Assembly: GCA_016211085.1 (NCBI GenBank) | Contig: JACQSY010000077.1 | Location: forward strand, 1-43,425 | DNA: 43,425 nt | Direction of reading: 5' to 3' | Source of the DNA: Acidobacteriota bacterium | GTDB lineage: Bacteria > Acidobacteriota > UBA6911 > RPQK01 > JACQSY01 | Notes under the pieces: model-generated | The model's database searches: none | Told to the model about the DNA's origin: nothing | The model's input: only the letters and a program-made list of their open reading frames with translations | Shown here: piece after piece, positions 1-8,324 of the stretch | Layout of the letters: the number at the start of each line of letters is the position of its first letter | Position numbering within the stretch: position 1 is the stretch's first letter | Position numbers and translations under genes: made by a program

Positions 1-53
1 AGTACGTCAAAGAAAAACTGAAAACCGGAGAAAATATCGACCCTGAGTCTTAG
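1..53 (+). CDS. C-terminal end of an upstream gene (partial)
   Basis: An open frame runs in from the window edge and stops at TAG 51-53. The visible tail is about 16 residues, ending KTGENIDPES. It is hydrophilic and carries no recognisable motif, so no function can be given. The stop lies only about 30 nt before the first start of the LON-domain gene, so the two are probably co-transcribed. Confidence 0.4.
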   Translation, partial: YVKEKLKTGENIDPES

Positions 54-82
54 CCGAAATTAGCCCTCAAACTGGTTCGAAA

Positions 83-664
83 ATGGGGGGCAAGATCCAT
101 CTGCAGATGGTGACCCACGCTCTCTCTGCCGATCGGCGAATCGGCATGGTTCTCCTCAAGCCGGGGTGGGAGCCTGTCTATTACGAGCGCCCACCCATCC
201 ACGCGGTAGGCGGCATGGGAGAAATTACTGAATATCGACAACTCGAAAATGAAGAATTCGACATTATACTGAGAGGGCTTTCCCGATACAGGATTATCGA
301 GGAGCTGCCGGGCGGTTCTTACAGAGTCGCACGTGTGCAATTGTTGCCGGATATAGGCCCTGGATCTAAGTTCGTGGGACAGTTTGCAGGCGAACTGGTC
401 TCTTGTTTTCGAGAAGTGGTGAAAGAAAGCGTCGCTAACGAACTGAACCTGGATGTTCTCACCAGGCTCGATTTCGTCGCACTCGTAAACGCGGTTTGCT
501 CCTCACTGGATCTTGATGTCCGGGAAAAGCAAAGCTTGCTCGAGTTGGACCAGGTAAAAGTGAGGGCCGAGAGAATCTTGGTGTTGCTCAGACAGAGACT
601 TTTTCAAAAGCGCTGCTTACAGAAGTTCAATCATTTAAGGCCTCAAGATCCTCGTGTCAATTAG
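83..664 (+). CDS. LON peptidase substrate-binding domain protein, N-terminus apparently missing
   Basis: The 193-residue product matches the stand-alone LON N-terminal domain family, small proteins related to the substrate-binding part of Lon protease but with no ATPase or peptidase domain. Seen: QMVTHALSADRRIGMVLLK followed by GWEPVYYE, then GGMGEITEYRQLENEEFDI and LRGLSRYRI, the usual order of the fold, and a helical C-terminal half. Family members normally begin about 25-30 residues earlier with an LFPLP...LHIFEPRY strand. Here the frame is closed by a TGA at 44-46 and I do not see that segment in the other two forward frames. The gene is therefore either N-terminally truncated or damaged just upstream. 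Its end overlaps the GTG start of the M1 peptidase gene by 11 nt. Cellular role is unknown; cytoplasmic. Confidence 0.75.
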   Translation: MGGKIHLQMVTHALSADRRIGMVLLKPGWEPVYYERPPIHAVGGMGEITEYRQLENEEFDIILRGLSRYRIIEELPGGSYRVARVQLLPDIGPGSKFVGQFAGELVSCFREVVKESVANELNLDVLTRLDFVALVNAVCSSLDLDVREKQSLLELDQVKVRAERILVLLRQRLFQKRCLQKFNHLRPQDPRVN

Positions 665-2681
665 TCTGCTTTTCAGCCACTTTCTTTTTCCCATTCTTTT
701 CCTGACTCAGGGAATCCAAGAAGAGAATATTCCTGGATCCGGGCGCGGTGAGGCTTTAAGCGCTCGTGCAGCCAACTATCAGATCCAGGCACGGCTGGAT
801 CCTCAGGCCCGAACCATTCGGGGCATAGGGGTGATCACCTGGAAAAACCTTTCAAATCAATCCGTTGATCGCTTCTATTTCCACCTTTATCTCAATGCTT
901 TTAAGAATAACCGGTCGACCTTTATCAGAGAAAATCACTTTGATCCGCTTTGGAGTCGTGTTCGCGAACCCGATTCCTCGTATTGGGGGTACGTTCAGGT
1001 GGATGGGGTTGAAATGCTTGGCCACAGCATGCTTCCCGCTCCGGGAGCGGTAAAAACCGAATACGTCCAGCCGGACGACGGGAATTCACTGGATCAGACG
1101 GTGATGGTGGTGAGGGCGCCGATCCAGGTGCCGCCGGGCGAGGTTGCGCGCTTCCGTATCGAATTCACCTCAAAGCTGCCGCGCGGCGTAAGCCGGACCG
1201 GTTGGGCCGAGGACTACTTTTTCGCTGCTCAGTGGTTTCCTAAGATCGCTGTTCTCAAATCCGACGGATGGAACGCACACCAGTACCATCGCTCTACGGA
1301 ATATTTTGCCGACTTCGGAACCTATGATGTGGAGTTAACGGTACCGGCATCTTTTGTTGTAGGGGCCACTGGCCGTCGCGTTTCAGAGCAAAGCAATCCT
1401 GATCAGACCAAGACCGTCCGTTACCTTCAAGATGATGTGCACGATTTTGCCTGGGTGGCCGGGTCGCGGCTCCGTGAAAAGAAACGGCACATCGAACGGA
1501 CGCATTTTGCGCCGTTAGAGGTGACGCTTTTGCTGCAACCCGAGCATGAGCATCTTGAAGAGCGTCACTTCACAGCAATTCGCCATGCCGTCCGTTATTT
1601 CGGTGATTGGTTTGGCGAGTATCCTTATCCAACACTCACGGTCGTGGACCCCGCGTACGGTAGCGCCACCGACGGCATGGAGTACCCCACTTTCATTACC
1701 GGAGGCACCCATTTTTGGGCGCCTCGTTCCGTCCTGTCTCCTGAAGGAGTGACGGTTCACGAATACGGCCACCAGTACTGGTACGGCATGGTTGCTAACA
1801 ATGAGTTTGAGGAGTCGTGGCTGGATGAAGGAATCAATTCCTGGGCAGAAGCACGGGCGCAAAAGCACGCCTATGCTCCCAGTGCTTTCTTAAGGCGTTT
1901 TTTTGGTGGGATCCCTTTTGTCGCAAACTCGGTGCGTATTCCTTTTGAGACTTCCTCTTTACCCAATTTGCGTGCCGATGGAACCGCAGATGAAATGGTC
2001 CGCCCGGGCTGGCTGTACAAAGACCGCGCCAGCTATCGTGTGAATTCGTATTACAAGCCGGAACTTATTTTATGGACCCTGGAGCGCCTGGTGGGGGGGA
2101 AGAGAATGCTCCGGGTGATGCAGACCTTTCAGACCCGTTATCGGTTTCAGCACCCTACGACCGCGGACTTCGTGGCTACGGTCGAAGAGGTGCTGGGACA
2201 GGAAATGGACTGGTTTTTCGATCAAACGCTCTTTAGTTCTGAGGTAATGGACTTTTCCATCGAAACAGCCAGTTCCAAGCCGCTTCCGCCGCGAATCGGC
2301 TTTTTCGATCGCAATGGAACTCCCAGCTACCAGAAGGAAAAGCCTGCGCAAAAGGCCATTTACTGGACTGAAGTCGTGGTGCGGCGGTTGGGAGGAATCC
2401 AATTCCCGGTGGAGGTCTTGATGGTATTTGAAAATGGTGAAAAAGTCCGCCACCGTTGGGATGGCAACTACCGTTGGAAAAAATACCATTTCGAAAAGCC
2501 AAGCCGGCTTAAATACGCAGTGGTGGACCCGGAACGTAAGCTGCTCCTGGATATCAATCCCGTGAACAACTCCAAATTTGTTGCCGGGAACTCCAATCCG
2601 GTCCCCGCGGTATGGAAATGGGCTTCCAAATGGCTGTTCTGGGTTCAGAACTTATTGGAGACACTGGCATTTGTTGCGTAG
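654..2681 (+). CDS. Exported M1-family zinc metallopeptidase
   Basis: A 675-residue protein with a GTG start and a signal peptide (hydrophobic residues about 4-20). The gluzincin signature is clear: HEYGH at residues 369-373 and, 18 residues later, the third zinc ligand E392 within SWLDEG. GMEYP at 341-345 corresponds to the GxMEN exopeptidase loop of M1 aminopeptidases but is not identical to it. An N-terminal beta-sandwich occupies roughly residues 35-270. This supports a periplasmic or surface metallopeptidase acting on peptides; substrate specificity cannot be read from sequence. It overlaps the preceding LON-domain gene by 11 nt and the following membrane-protein gene by about 11 nt, which suggests one translationally coupled operon. 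Family assignment is firm, function is generic. Confidence 0.93.
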   Translation: MSISLLFSHFLFPILFLTQGIQEENIPGSGRGEALSARAANYQIQARLDPQARTIRGIGVITWKNLSNQSVDRFYFHLYLNAFKNNRSTFIRENHFDPLWSRVREPDSSYWGYVQVDGVEMLGHSMLPAPGAVKTEYVQPDDGNSLDQTVMVVRAPIQVPPGEVARFRIEFTSKLPRGVSRTGWAEDYFFAAQWFPKIAVLKSDGWNAHQYHRSTEYFADFGTYDVELTVPASFVVGATGRRVSEQSNPDQTKTVRYLQDDVHDFAWVAGSRLREKKRHIERTHFAPLEVTLLLQPEHEHLEERHFTAIRHAVRYFGDWFGEYPYPTLTVVDPAYGSATDGMEYPTFITGGTHFWAPRSVLSPEGVTVHEYGHQYWYGMVANNEFEESWLDEGINSWAEARAQKHAYAPSAFLRRFFGGIPFVANSVRIPFETSSLPNLRADGTADEMVRPGWLYKDRASYRVNSYYKPELILWTLERLVGGKRMLRVMQTFQTRYRFQHPTTADFVATVEEVLGQEMDWFFDQTLFSSEVMDFSIETASSKPLPPRIGFFDRNGTPSYQKEKPAQKAIYWTEVVVRRLGGIQFPVEVLMVFENGEKVRHRWDGNYRWKKYHFEKPSRLKYAVVDPERKLLLDINPVNNSKFVAGNSNPVPAVWKWASKWLFWVQNLLETLAFVA

Positions 2682-3729
2682 AAATTATCTAGGCCTGGGG
2701 ATTCGACTGCTGTTGCAGCACAAGAAGGCTGTTGTCTTTTTTTACCTCTCAAGCCTGCTGGTGGCGGCGGTGCTGACCGTTCCCTTGTTGCAAGCACTTC
2801 AAGACTCCCTGGGATCGAGCCTTTACCGCGAGACCCTGCTGCGCCGCATGGATTACGATTGGTGGCGCTTATTTCAAGACCGTGCTTCGGGTCTGGTCGC
2901 CATGTTCAGTCCAACGGTGCTTGGGCTCGGTCCCTTCGCTGAATCGCTCGAGATACTTCTCGACCGTTCCTGGACGACTCTTCCGCGATCCCTTCTCGCC
3001 ACCGGCGTACTGTACCTTCTGATTTCCAGTTTCTTTACTGCAGCGTCCCTGGGATCATTTGCCTTCGATCCAGCTGGGACGAGCATCCGTGAGTTTCTTC
3101 TTCAGGGATCCCGTCTCGCGGGACGTTTCTTCCGCATCGGCATTCTGGCGCTTGCAACCTACGTGGTGCTGGCGGCTGTAGTCTTTGCTCCTATGGGAAC
3201 ACTCGAATCGTATCTGAAACAAAGAGCGTCAAATGATGTCATCGCCTTTTCGTGGAGCTTCATCCGCTACTCACTGGTTCTCCTGATTCTGTTAGTGACC
3301 AACATGGTGTTTGACTATACGAAAATTAAATCAGCGGTAGAGGACCGCACCAGCGTCGTTCTTTCTTTCCTTTCGGCCTTGACGCTGTGTATCAGCTATT
3401 TCTCCTCCACCTTCGGCCTTTACTTGCTCGTGCTGGCGTTCGGGACCGCATGGGTGCTGGTTTATGGAGCCGTTGAGTACCTGATTCCGCAACAGTCCTG
3501 GATGGGAATCGTGGGAGCGTTTTGTTGGCAGCAGATCTTTATAGCGGGACGGCTAGGTTTGAAGCTGTTGTTTTACGGATCTCAGATGCAATTGGTGCTG
3601 GAGTTGGAAAAACCTTATCGCCCCCTCAAGCTTCGAGACGAAGTTTTTGCCAGCCAATCCGCTACGGTCACTGGATCCCTTCGTGAAGGAGGTGATCAAT
3701 CTCTTCAGCCGTATATTCGCCTGCAATGA
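2671..3729 (+). CDS. Polytopic membrane protein of unknown function
   Basis: About 352 residues from a TTG start at 2671 (TTG 2674 is also possible). GGAG at 2657-2660 lies at good distance; starts further upstream would give an arginine- and proline-rich leader unlike a real N-terminus. Hydrophobic segments are visible near residues 19-41 (FFYLSSLLVAAVLTVPLL), in the middle (LATGVLYLLISSFF, LALATYVVLAAVVFAP, LVLLILLVTNMVF) and near the end (TFGLYLLVLAFGTAWVLVYG), so roughly five to seven membrane spans. I recognise no family motif. The tight overlap with the M1 peptidase gene suggests the two products are made together. The last 62 nt overlap the end of the convergent gene at 3668-4204. Confidence 0.7.
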   Translation: MLRRNYLGLGIRLLLQHKKAVVFFYLSSLLVAAVLTVPLLQALQDSLGSSLYRETLLRRMDYDWWRLFQDRASGLVAMFSPTVLGLGPFAESLEILLDRSWTTLPRSLLATGVLYLLISSFFTAASLGSFAFDPAGTSIREFLLQGSRLAGRFFRIGILALATYVVLAAVVFAPMGTLESYLKQRASNDVIAFSWSFIRYSLVLLILLVTNMVFDYTKIKSAVEDRTSVVLSFLSALTLCISYFSSTFGLYLLVLAFGTAWVLVYGAVEYLIPQQSWMGIVGAFCWQQIFIAGRLGLKLLFYGSQMQLVLELEKPYRPLKLRDEVFASQSATVTGSLREGGDQSLQPYIRLQ

Positions 3730-4204
3730 TCAAATCGAAGAGATCCTCGAAACTCCAGTCTTCTTCCAATTGGAGCCTTTGCCGGAGATACTCCCGATTC
3801 ATGGGGTGCTCGTAGTCCATGACCATGGCTTCCAGGTGATGGATGTCCTGAGCGCCGTGAGGACAATGTTCTATGTGAATGGGGAGGACACACCCTTTCA
3901 GAACATAGGCCGTTTTCTCGCTTATAAAGCCCATATACTCCTGTTCTTCTGCAGGTGGCCCGTAGCCAGAGTAAGGAATTTTTTGAACTTCCACGAAAAC
4001 TCCTTTTTTCTTTTCAAAGAGACGATAAAATTCTGCTTCGGAGAGACGGTCTTCAGGGATTACTGCCAGGAGGCCTTGAGGTTCGGCTCCACCGTCATCA
4101 AAAAGGTTCTTGCCGGCAAAGCCGGTCTCGCTAAGAACGGAGCGAGCTTCATCTAGATTTTTGTATTTAATGGCCTTAAGAGTTTGAGCTGTGTTGACAG
4201 TCAT
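3668..4204 (-). CDS. Conserved-looking hypothetical protein
   Basis: A 178-residue, acidic, soluble-looking protein with no signal peptide or membrane segment. It contains a compact C-terminal helical region rich in E and D (EEDWSFEDLFDLIIAGEYTA) and a His/Cys patch in the middle, IHIEHCPHGAQDIHHLEA, which could bind a metal, though no known motif fits. The opposite-strand reading of the same DNA has a less protein-like composition, so I prefer this strand. There is no obvious Shine-Dalgarno before ATG 4204. The start faces the start of the exported protein at 4232, with promoter-like sequence shared between them. The gene ends inside the tail of the membrane-protein gene. Function unknown. 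Confidence 0.6.
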   Translation of the reverse strand: MTVNTAQTLKAIKYKNLDEARSVLSETGFAGKNLFDDGGAEPQGLLAVIPEDRLSEAEFYRLFEKKKGVFVEVQKIPYSGYGPPAEEQEYMGFISEKTAYVLKGCVLPIHIEHCPHGAQDIHHLEAMVMDYEHPMNREYLRQRLQLEEDWSFEDLFDLIIAGEYTAEEIDHLLHEGIQ

Positions 4205-4224
4205 TGATTGGTCCAGCTTAAAAT
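4194..4224 (+). promoter_or_regulatory. Candidate sigma70-type promoter for the gene at 4232
   Basis: TTGACA at 4194-4199 and TAAAAT at 4219-4224, separated by 19 nt (longer than the ideal 17). The predicted transcription start falls at about 4231, right at the ATG at 4232, implying a leaderless mRNA. The -35 overlaps the start codon region of the divergent gene ending at 4204. Confidence 0.45.
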
Positions 4225-4231
4225 ACGTGTG

Positions 4232-4939
4232 ATGCGATTCGCGATACGTTCGGCGGTTTTTCTATGTTTCATTTGCTTCTTTGCCAATCTGGATGCCCAA
4301 GTGTACCGCAGTCGTGCCGCCCAACCATTCTGGGATTATAAAACTACCGAGATTTCGTTGGATGATGTGAGCCTGGAACTCTTGCTTGCGCACGCCAGCA
4401 GGAGAAATCCCGGGATCTCCGAAAAGGAGCTGCAAGATCGCGTGGCCTCTAATTTCCGGTTTATCTTGTTTAACAGCCTCAACAAGAAAAACTTCCTGAT
4501 ATCCCCTGACCCACAGACAGTAGTGGAGAAAAGCGTGGCGGTCCTGGAACTGCACGAGCAGCTTACTGGACTTCTGGAGGAGGGAAGGCGCCTGGTGCGT
4601 CATGACGGCAGCGCGGAGAAAAAGGAAGAGCTTGTGGCCAGGATTGGTGAAACAGCCCGAGGGCTCCGGCAAACTTTTCGCCATTATTTTCTGGACTCCC
4701 ACCCCATGTCCTATGTGATGCATTTTTATGTGTTCGGAAACGAGAGAGCTCAGTTTGTACATTTCTTGATTCAAACGGAAAAAGTCAATCGGATGCTCGC
4801 TCGGGAGTTGGATCATTACTTTTTTAATCCTGCACCGGGTTCGGTCGAGTTATCGGAATTCAGCAGCTTCTCCATACCGGCTCTTAGCGAGTCGATCGCG
4901 AAACTGAGTGATCTTACCCGGAAGAAGCTGCGCCCGTGA
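4232..4939 (+). CDS. Exported hypothetical protein
   Basis: 235 residues from ATG 4232 (GTG 4229 is directly adjacent). The N-terminus MRFAIRSAVFLCFICFFANLDAQ (written here in parts: positive MRFAIR, hydrophobic VFLCFICFF, likely cleavage after DAQ) is a signal peptide, so the protein is periplasmic or secreted. The mature part is mostly helical, with charged heptad-like stretches around residues 95-160 (LHEQLTGLLEEGRRLV, KKEELVARIGETARGL). No known domain is recognised. It is followed without a gap by the M28 peptidase gene (stop TGA 4937-4939 overlaps ATG 4939), so the two are probably one operon. Confidence 0.7.
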   Translation: MRFAIRSAVFLCFICFFANLDAQVYRSRAAQPFWDYKTTEISLDDVSLELLLAHASRRNPGISEKELQDRVASNFRFILFNSLNKKNFLISPDPQTVVEKSVAVLELHEQLTGLLEEGRRLVRHDGSAEKKEELVARIGETARGLRQTFRHYFLDSHPMSYVMHFYVFGNERAQFVHFLIQTEKVNRMLARELDHYFFNPAPGSVELSEFSSFSIPALSESIAKLSDLTRKKLRP

Positions 4940-6786
4940 TGTTTTCCCTGAAGGATTCCTGCTTCAGTAAAATGATCAAAACGCATCAAAGCCAATATAT
5001 ACGGCGAGTGGCGTGCCTGGTCTTTACGGCCTTGGTGTTTTCGCTGCCGGTGTTTGGTGGCGCTTCAGCGAACAGCAGAGAGTTCGTAAGGCACCTGCGT
5101 TACCTTTCCTCGGACGAATTGAAAGGGAGGGGCAACAGTACTCCTGAAATCCACAAAGCGGCTGAATACATTGCCGAAAATTTTAAGGCACTAGGCCTCA
5201 GACCGGCCGGGACGGATGGCTATTATCAGCATTTTGAGGTCACCACCGGTCACCATCTTGGCCCCGGGAACTGGATTAAAGCAGCCACTCCTGGAAATGC
5301 CTACCAGTTCGAGATGAACAAAGATTACGTGCTGCTCTCCTTTGGGCCGGATGACGGGATTGCGGGGACTGTCGTATTTGCCGGATTTGGGATTACCGCC
5401 CCGGAATACCATTATGACGATTACGCCAGTGTCGATGTGCGGGGAAAAGTGGTGCTCATTTTCGAGCACGAACCCCAGGAAGAAACTGAAACCGGACCGT
5501 TCGGCGGAAGGCAATTGACGCCTCATTCGGCCGTCAGTTCCAAGGCCTTGAACGCGAAGCATCACGGTGCGATCGGGGTCTTGATCATGCCGGACTCCTA
5601 CAATCATTCCAAACAGCCGGCCCCTCCAGGCCTGCCATCGAAAGCGGTCCTGGAAGATTTTGGAGTCCCAACGGCTTACGTCACTGAAGCGGCCGGACAA
5701 CGACTGATTGAAGCCAGCAGACGAAATTTGCCGGAGATTCATCGCTCTATCCACGGTCATCTAACCCCTTACTCTTTTGGCCTCAGCGGAGTTACCGCAG
5801 AATTCGGAGTTGATGTCACACGGGTTCGCTCTAAAGTTGAGAATGTTATGGGGCTGCTTCCCGGAGAAAGCGACCAGTACCTGATTTTAGGAGCTCATTA
5901 CGACCATTTAGGCCTGGGTGATTCCAGTTCACTCAGCCCGGATCGCATGGGTGAAGTTCACAACGGCGCTGACGACAATGCCTCAGGCACCTCCGGACTG
6001 CTGCAGCTTGCCCAGGATTTTTCCGGTCTCCGGTTAAAGCGCAATCTCCTCTTTATCGCCTTTGCGGGGGAAGAAATTGGCTTGTTGGGGTCCCGCCATT
6101 TTACGGAACACCCCACCGTGCCTCTAGAAAAAGTTATGGCCATGATCAACATGGACATGATTGGACGCAGCCAAGGAAAACTGGTGATTGGCGGTGTAGG
6201 GACAGCGGAAGAATTCAAGCAGATACTGCAGGAGCTGGAAGGAACCGTTCCTCTTGAATTCAATTACTCGCAGACCGCTCGCGGAGCCAGCGATCATTTC
6301 TCATTCTCACTCAAGAAAATTCCTGTGCTTTTCTTTTTTTCCGGCCTTCATAGCGATTACCACAAACCCACTGATGATTTTGAAAAAATCGAATTGGAAC
6401 GGACCGAGCAAATTCTCAGTGTAATAAGGCAGACGGTGACAAGTGTGGCCGAACTTACAACCCCGCTCCACTATGTGGATCTGGGAAGTGAACCGGCAAT
6501 CCCCTCTGGCCCCAATCGGGGTTATGGCCCTCGCTTTGGTTCTTTACCTGACATGGGGTGGGAGTCAGGAGGTGTTCGCTTTTCCGACGTGACCGCGGGG
6601 AGTCCGGCGCAGAAATCGGGAATACACGCTGGTGACATCCTGGTGGAATTTGATGGTAAGAAGATTGACAATCTGTACGATTTCACTTATCTGCTGCGGG
6701 CAAAAAACGCGGGCGACACGGTTCAAGTTGTCGTCCTCAGAGATGGAAAGCCCCTGAAGGTGTCGGTCACGCTGGAGAACCGTTAG
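4939..6786 (+). CDS. Exported M28 zinc aminopeptidase with PA and C-terminal PDZ domains
   Basis: 615 residues. A signal peptide lies around residues 22-45 (LVFTALVFSLPVFGGASA). A PA (protease-associated) insert occupies roughly 145-265, the M28 catalytic domain about 285-500, and a PDZ domain about 545-610 (GSPAQKSGIHAGDILVEFDG). The di-zinc site is readable: H320 in GAHYDHLG, D346 in GADDNASGT, E379 in FAGEEIGLLGS with E378 as general base, D406 in NMDMIGR, and H475 in SDYHKPTDD. This is the order of the M28 aminopeptidase family. Likely role: trimming of peptides in the periplasm or at the cell surface; the PDZ domain may present or anchor substrates. Two adjacent starts are possible (GTG 4936, ATG 4939). 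It follows an exported protein gene with a one-base overlap. Confidence 0.93.
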   Translation: MFSLKDSCFSKMIKTHQSQYIRRVACLVFTALVFSLPVFGGASANSREFVRHLRYLSSDELKGRGNSTPEIHKAAEYIAENFKALGLRPAGTDGYYQHFEVTTGHHLGPGNWIKAATPGNAYQFEMNKDYVLLSFGPDDGIAGTVVFAGFGITAPEYHYDDYASVDVRGKVVLIFEHEPQEETETGPFGGRQLTPHSAVSSKALNAKHHGAIGVLIMPDSYNHSKQPAPPGLPSKAVLEDFGVPTAYVTEAAGQRLIEASRRNLPEIHRSIHGHLTPYSFGLSGVTAEFGVDVTRVRSKVENVMGLLPGESDQYLILGAHYDHLGLGDSSSLSPDRMGEVHNGADDNASGTSGLLQLAQDFSGLRLKRNLLFIAFAGEEIGLLGSRHFTEHPTVPLEKVMAMINMDMIGRSQGKLVIGGVGTAEEFKQILQELEGTVPLEFNYSQTARGASDHFSFSLKKIPVLFFFSGLHSDYHKPTDDFEKIELERTEQILSVIRQTVTSVAELTTPLHYVDLGSEPAIPSGPNRGYGPRFGSLPDMGWESGGVRFSDVTAGSPAQKSGIHAGDILVEFDGKKIDNLYDFTYLLRAKNAGDTVQVVVLRDGKPLKVSVTLENR

Positions 6787-6800
6787 CGCCTGCCCCCGAG

Positions 6801-7325
6801 TTAGATAAAATCCTCCCCATCTTGCGCCGAATGGGCGACCGGCGGTTGCTCCTGTGTGAACAGCTTGAGCAGTATGGCTTTAAATCCCTGCAACGCAGCG
6901 GACACCTCAAGGGCCGGGTGCATTACCACGCGGTGAACCTGGTAAGTCGCATGAAGGAAATTGCTGAAAACTTGCTCCAGACTGCGGTCAATTCGGTTGA
7001 GCGCTGCGCGTAATCTCTCCAATTTTGTAGACAGCTCCTGGCCGGTGTGTGCAGCAAATGCCTCTGTGGCGCGGAGGATGGATAGAACTTCCTTCTCCAT
7101 TTTAGGCAAGGCTTCTGTTAATGGTTGGAGCAGAGAGGCAAGGGGATGAAGGAGATGAGTCAGTTCTCTGGAGTGTACTATCAGCCGTAGAAGCAGATTT
7201 TCGGCTGAAGAAATCGCCCGGTGAAGAAACACAAGCGTAAACGTCCACACAAGGGCCTGCAGCAGTACCAGCACAGCCAGAATCGTGATCAGAACAGCCG
7301 CCAAGTCCGGATTTTCCAAAGGCAT
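6801..7325 (-). CDS. Membrane-anchored helical protein, unknown function
   Basis: 174 residues with an N-terminal membrane segment (residues about 8-34, LAAVLITILAVLVLLQALVW) followed by a long amphipathic helical region with leucine-rich repeats of heptad type (LLHPLASLLQPLTEALPKME, LSTKLERLRAALNRIDRSLE). The layout resembles DUF948-like single-pass proteins with a cytoplasmic coiled coil, but I cannot assign a family. It is convergent with the M28 peptidase gene, the ends being 14 nt apart with no clear terminator between them. Likely envelope-associated; function unknown. Confidence 0.65.
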   Translation of the reverse strand: MPLENPDLAAVLITILAVLVLLQALVWTFTLVFLHRAISSAENLLLRLIVHSRELTHLLHPLASLLQPLTEALPKMEKEVLSILRATEAFAAHTGQELSTKLERLRAALNRIDRSLEQVFSNFLHATYQVHRVVMHPALEVSAALQGFKAILLKLFTQEQPPVAHSAQDGEDFI

Positions 7326-7472
7326 ACGTCAAAAATAGCATACCGCAAGAGAGTTATCCACCGGGTCAGTCTGCGTTGCGCGCGCGGGAAAGGCATACCC
7401 CTGCGTTAAATTAAACGGTGATCAATCTTCAATGCTCACTTCTTTTCTTGCCGCAACAACTGAGATCCACAC

Positions 7473-7949
7473 ATGAAAGCAAAAACAGTTTCAGAATCCA
7501 AAACCACCGTCACTGAAGTAGTATTGCCTAACGACGCCAACACGCTTGGGAATATACTGGGCGGCCGTGTCATGCATTTGATGGACATTACGGGAGCCAT
7601 TGCCGCATTTCGGCATTGCCGCCAGCAGGTTGTCACTGCTTCCGTCGACTCGCTCCACTTCCTGCATCCAATTCGGATTGGCCAACTGATTATCCTGGAG
7701 TCTTTCGTCACTCGCGCTTTTCAGACTTCCATGGAGGTGCAGGTGGAGATATTTTCGGAGGACCCACTCACCGGAGAACGGCAGAAGACCAGCAGAGCTT
7801 ACTTGACGTTCGTAGCTGTTGACGAGAGCGGCCGGCCGAAAGAAGTTCCGCCTCTGAAAACACGAACCAAAGAGGAAAGAGGGCGTTATCGCGAGGCATT
7901 GCGCCGCCGCCGTCTTCGATTGCAGGAAGTTGTGAAAAAACCAAGCTGA
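7473..7949 (+). CDS. Hotdog-fold acyl-CoA thioesterase
   Basis: 158 residues of the YciA/BFIT type of acyl-CoA hydrolase. Seen: TVTEVVLPNDANTLGNILGG followed by RVMHLMDITGAIAAFRH, the hotdog helix with the conserved N-x-xGNIxGG...D pattern, then VVTASVDSLHFLHPIRIGQL and the strand LESFVTRAFQTSMEVQVEIF. Known activity of the family: hydrolysis of acyl-CoA thioesters to free acid and CoA in the cytoplasm, chain-length preference variable. The C-terminus is a basic tail (RGRYREALRRRRLRL). Neighbours give no pathway context. ATG 7473 is the best start; no strong Shine-Dalgarno precedes it. Confidence 0.9.
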   Translation: MKAKTVSESKTTVTEVVLPNDANTLGNILGGRVMHLMDITGAIAAFRHCRQQVVTASVDSLHFLHPIRIGQLIILESFVTRAFQTSMEVQVEIFSEDPLTGERQKTSRAYLTFVAVDESGRPKEVPPLKTRTKEERGRYREALRRRRLRLQEVVKKPS

Positions 7950-8100
7950 TGTTGCGTCCAAATACGGGCACCTTTGTGGATGGGGGCTTGCGAGGTGAAG
8001 CCAAGGAGAAGAAGGCGGGAATTGAGTCGCCGCCGCGAAAGGGCATCGCGCTCGCAATAAAGTCGAGTCGCGGGTGACGCAATCTTGATGGTGTGAAAAG

Positions 8101-8280
8101 GAGAGGGTGTAAGTTGGTTTCTGTCAAGAGACCGACCTTTCAGAGAAAGGAGCTTACACCCATGAAAAGAGTAGTTCCACTAACCGAGCAGTTCCGGCAT
8201 TTCCTGAGCGAGGTCAAGGAGAGCTTTTGGGGAGACCTTTACGGTCGGACCCGGCGCTTATCGGACGCAACACTTGGAAA
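8101..8280 (+). mobile_element. 5' remnant of an IS256-like (mutator-type) insertion element
   Basis: From ATG 8162 the frame reads MKRVVPLTEQFRHFLSEVKE then SFWGDLYGRTR, which from memory matches the N-terminus of IS256-family transposases common in acidobacteria. After about 31 residues the similarity stops and the frame runs out at 8362 inside the nfu gene. The leader carries a perfect inverted repeat, GGGTGTAAG 8105-8113 with CTTACACCC 8153-8161, and an inner one (GGTTTCT/AGAGACC, one mismatch), consistent with an element end plus a hairpin in front of the transposase start. Only the left end survives; no right end or target duplication is visible. The exact 3' limit of the remnant is uncertain. 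Confidence 0.55.
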
Positions 8281-8324
8281 TTTCCGTGATAAAATGAGCC
8301 CACCCTATGTAAAGGAGAAGCATA

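Noticed and set aside
3647-4156. Plus-strand open frame of 169 codons opposite the hypothetical gene at 3668-4204
   Set aside because: Composition is unlike a folded protein and it lies antisense to a better candidate; it also starts inside the membrane-protein gene.
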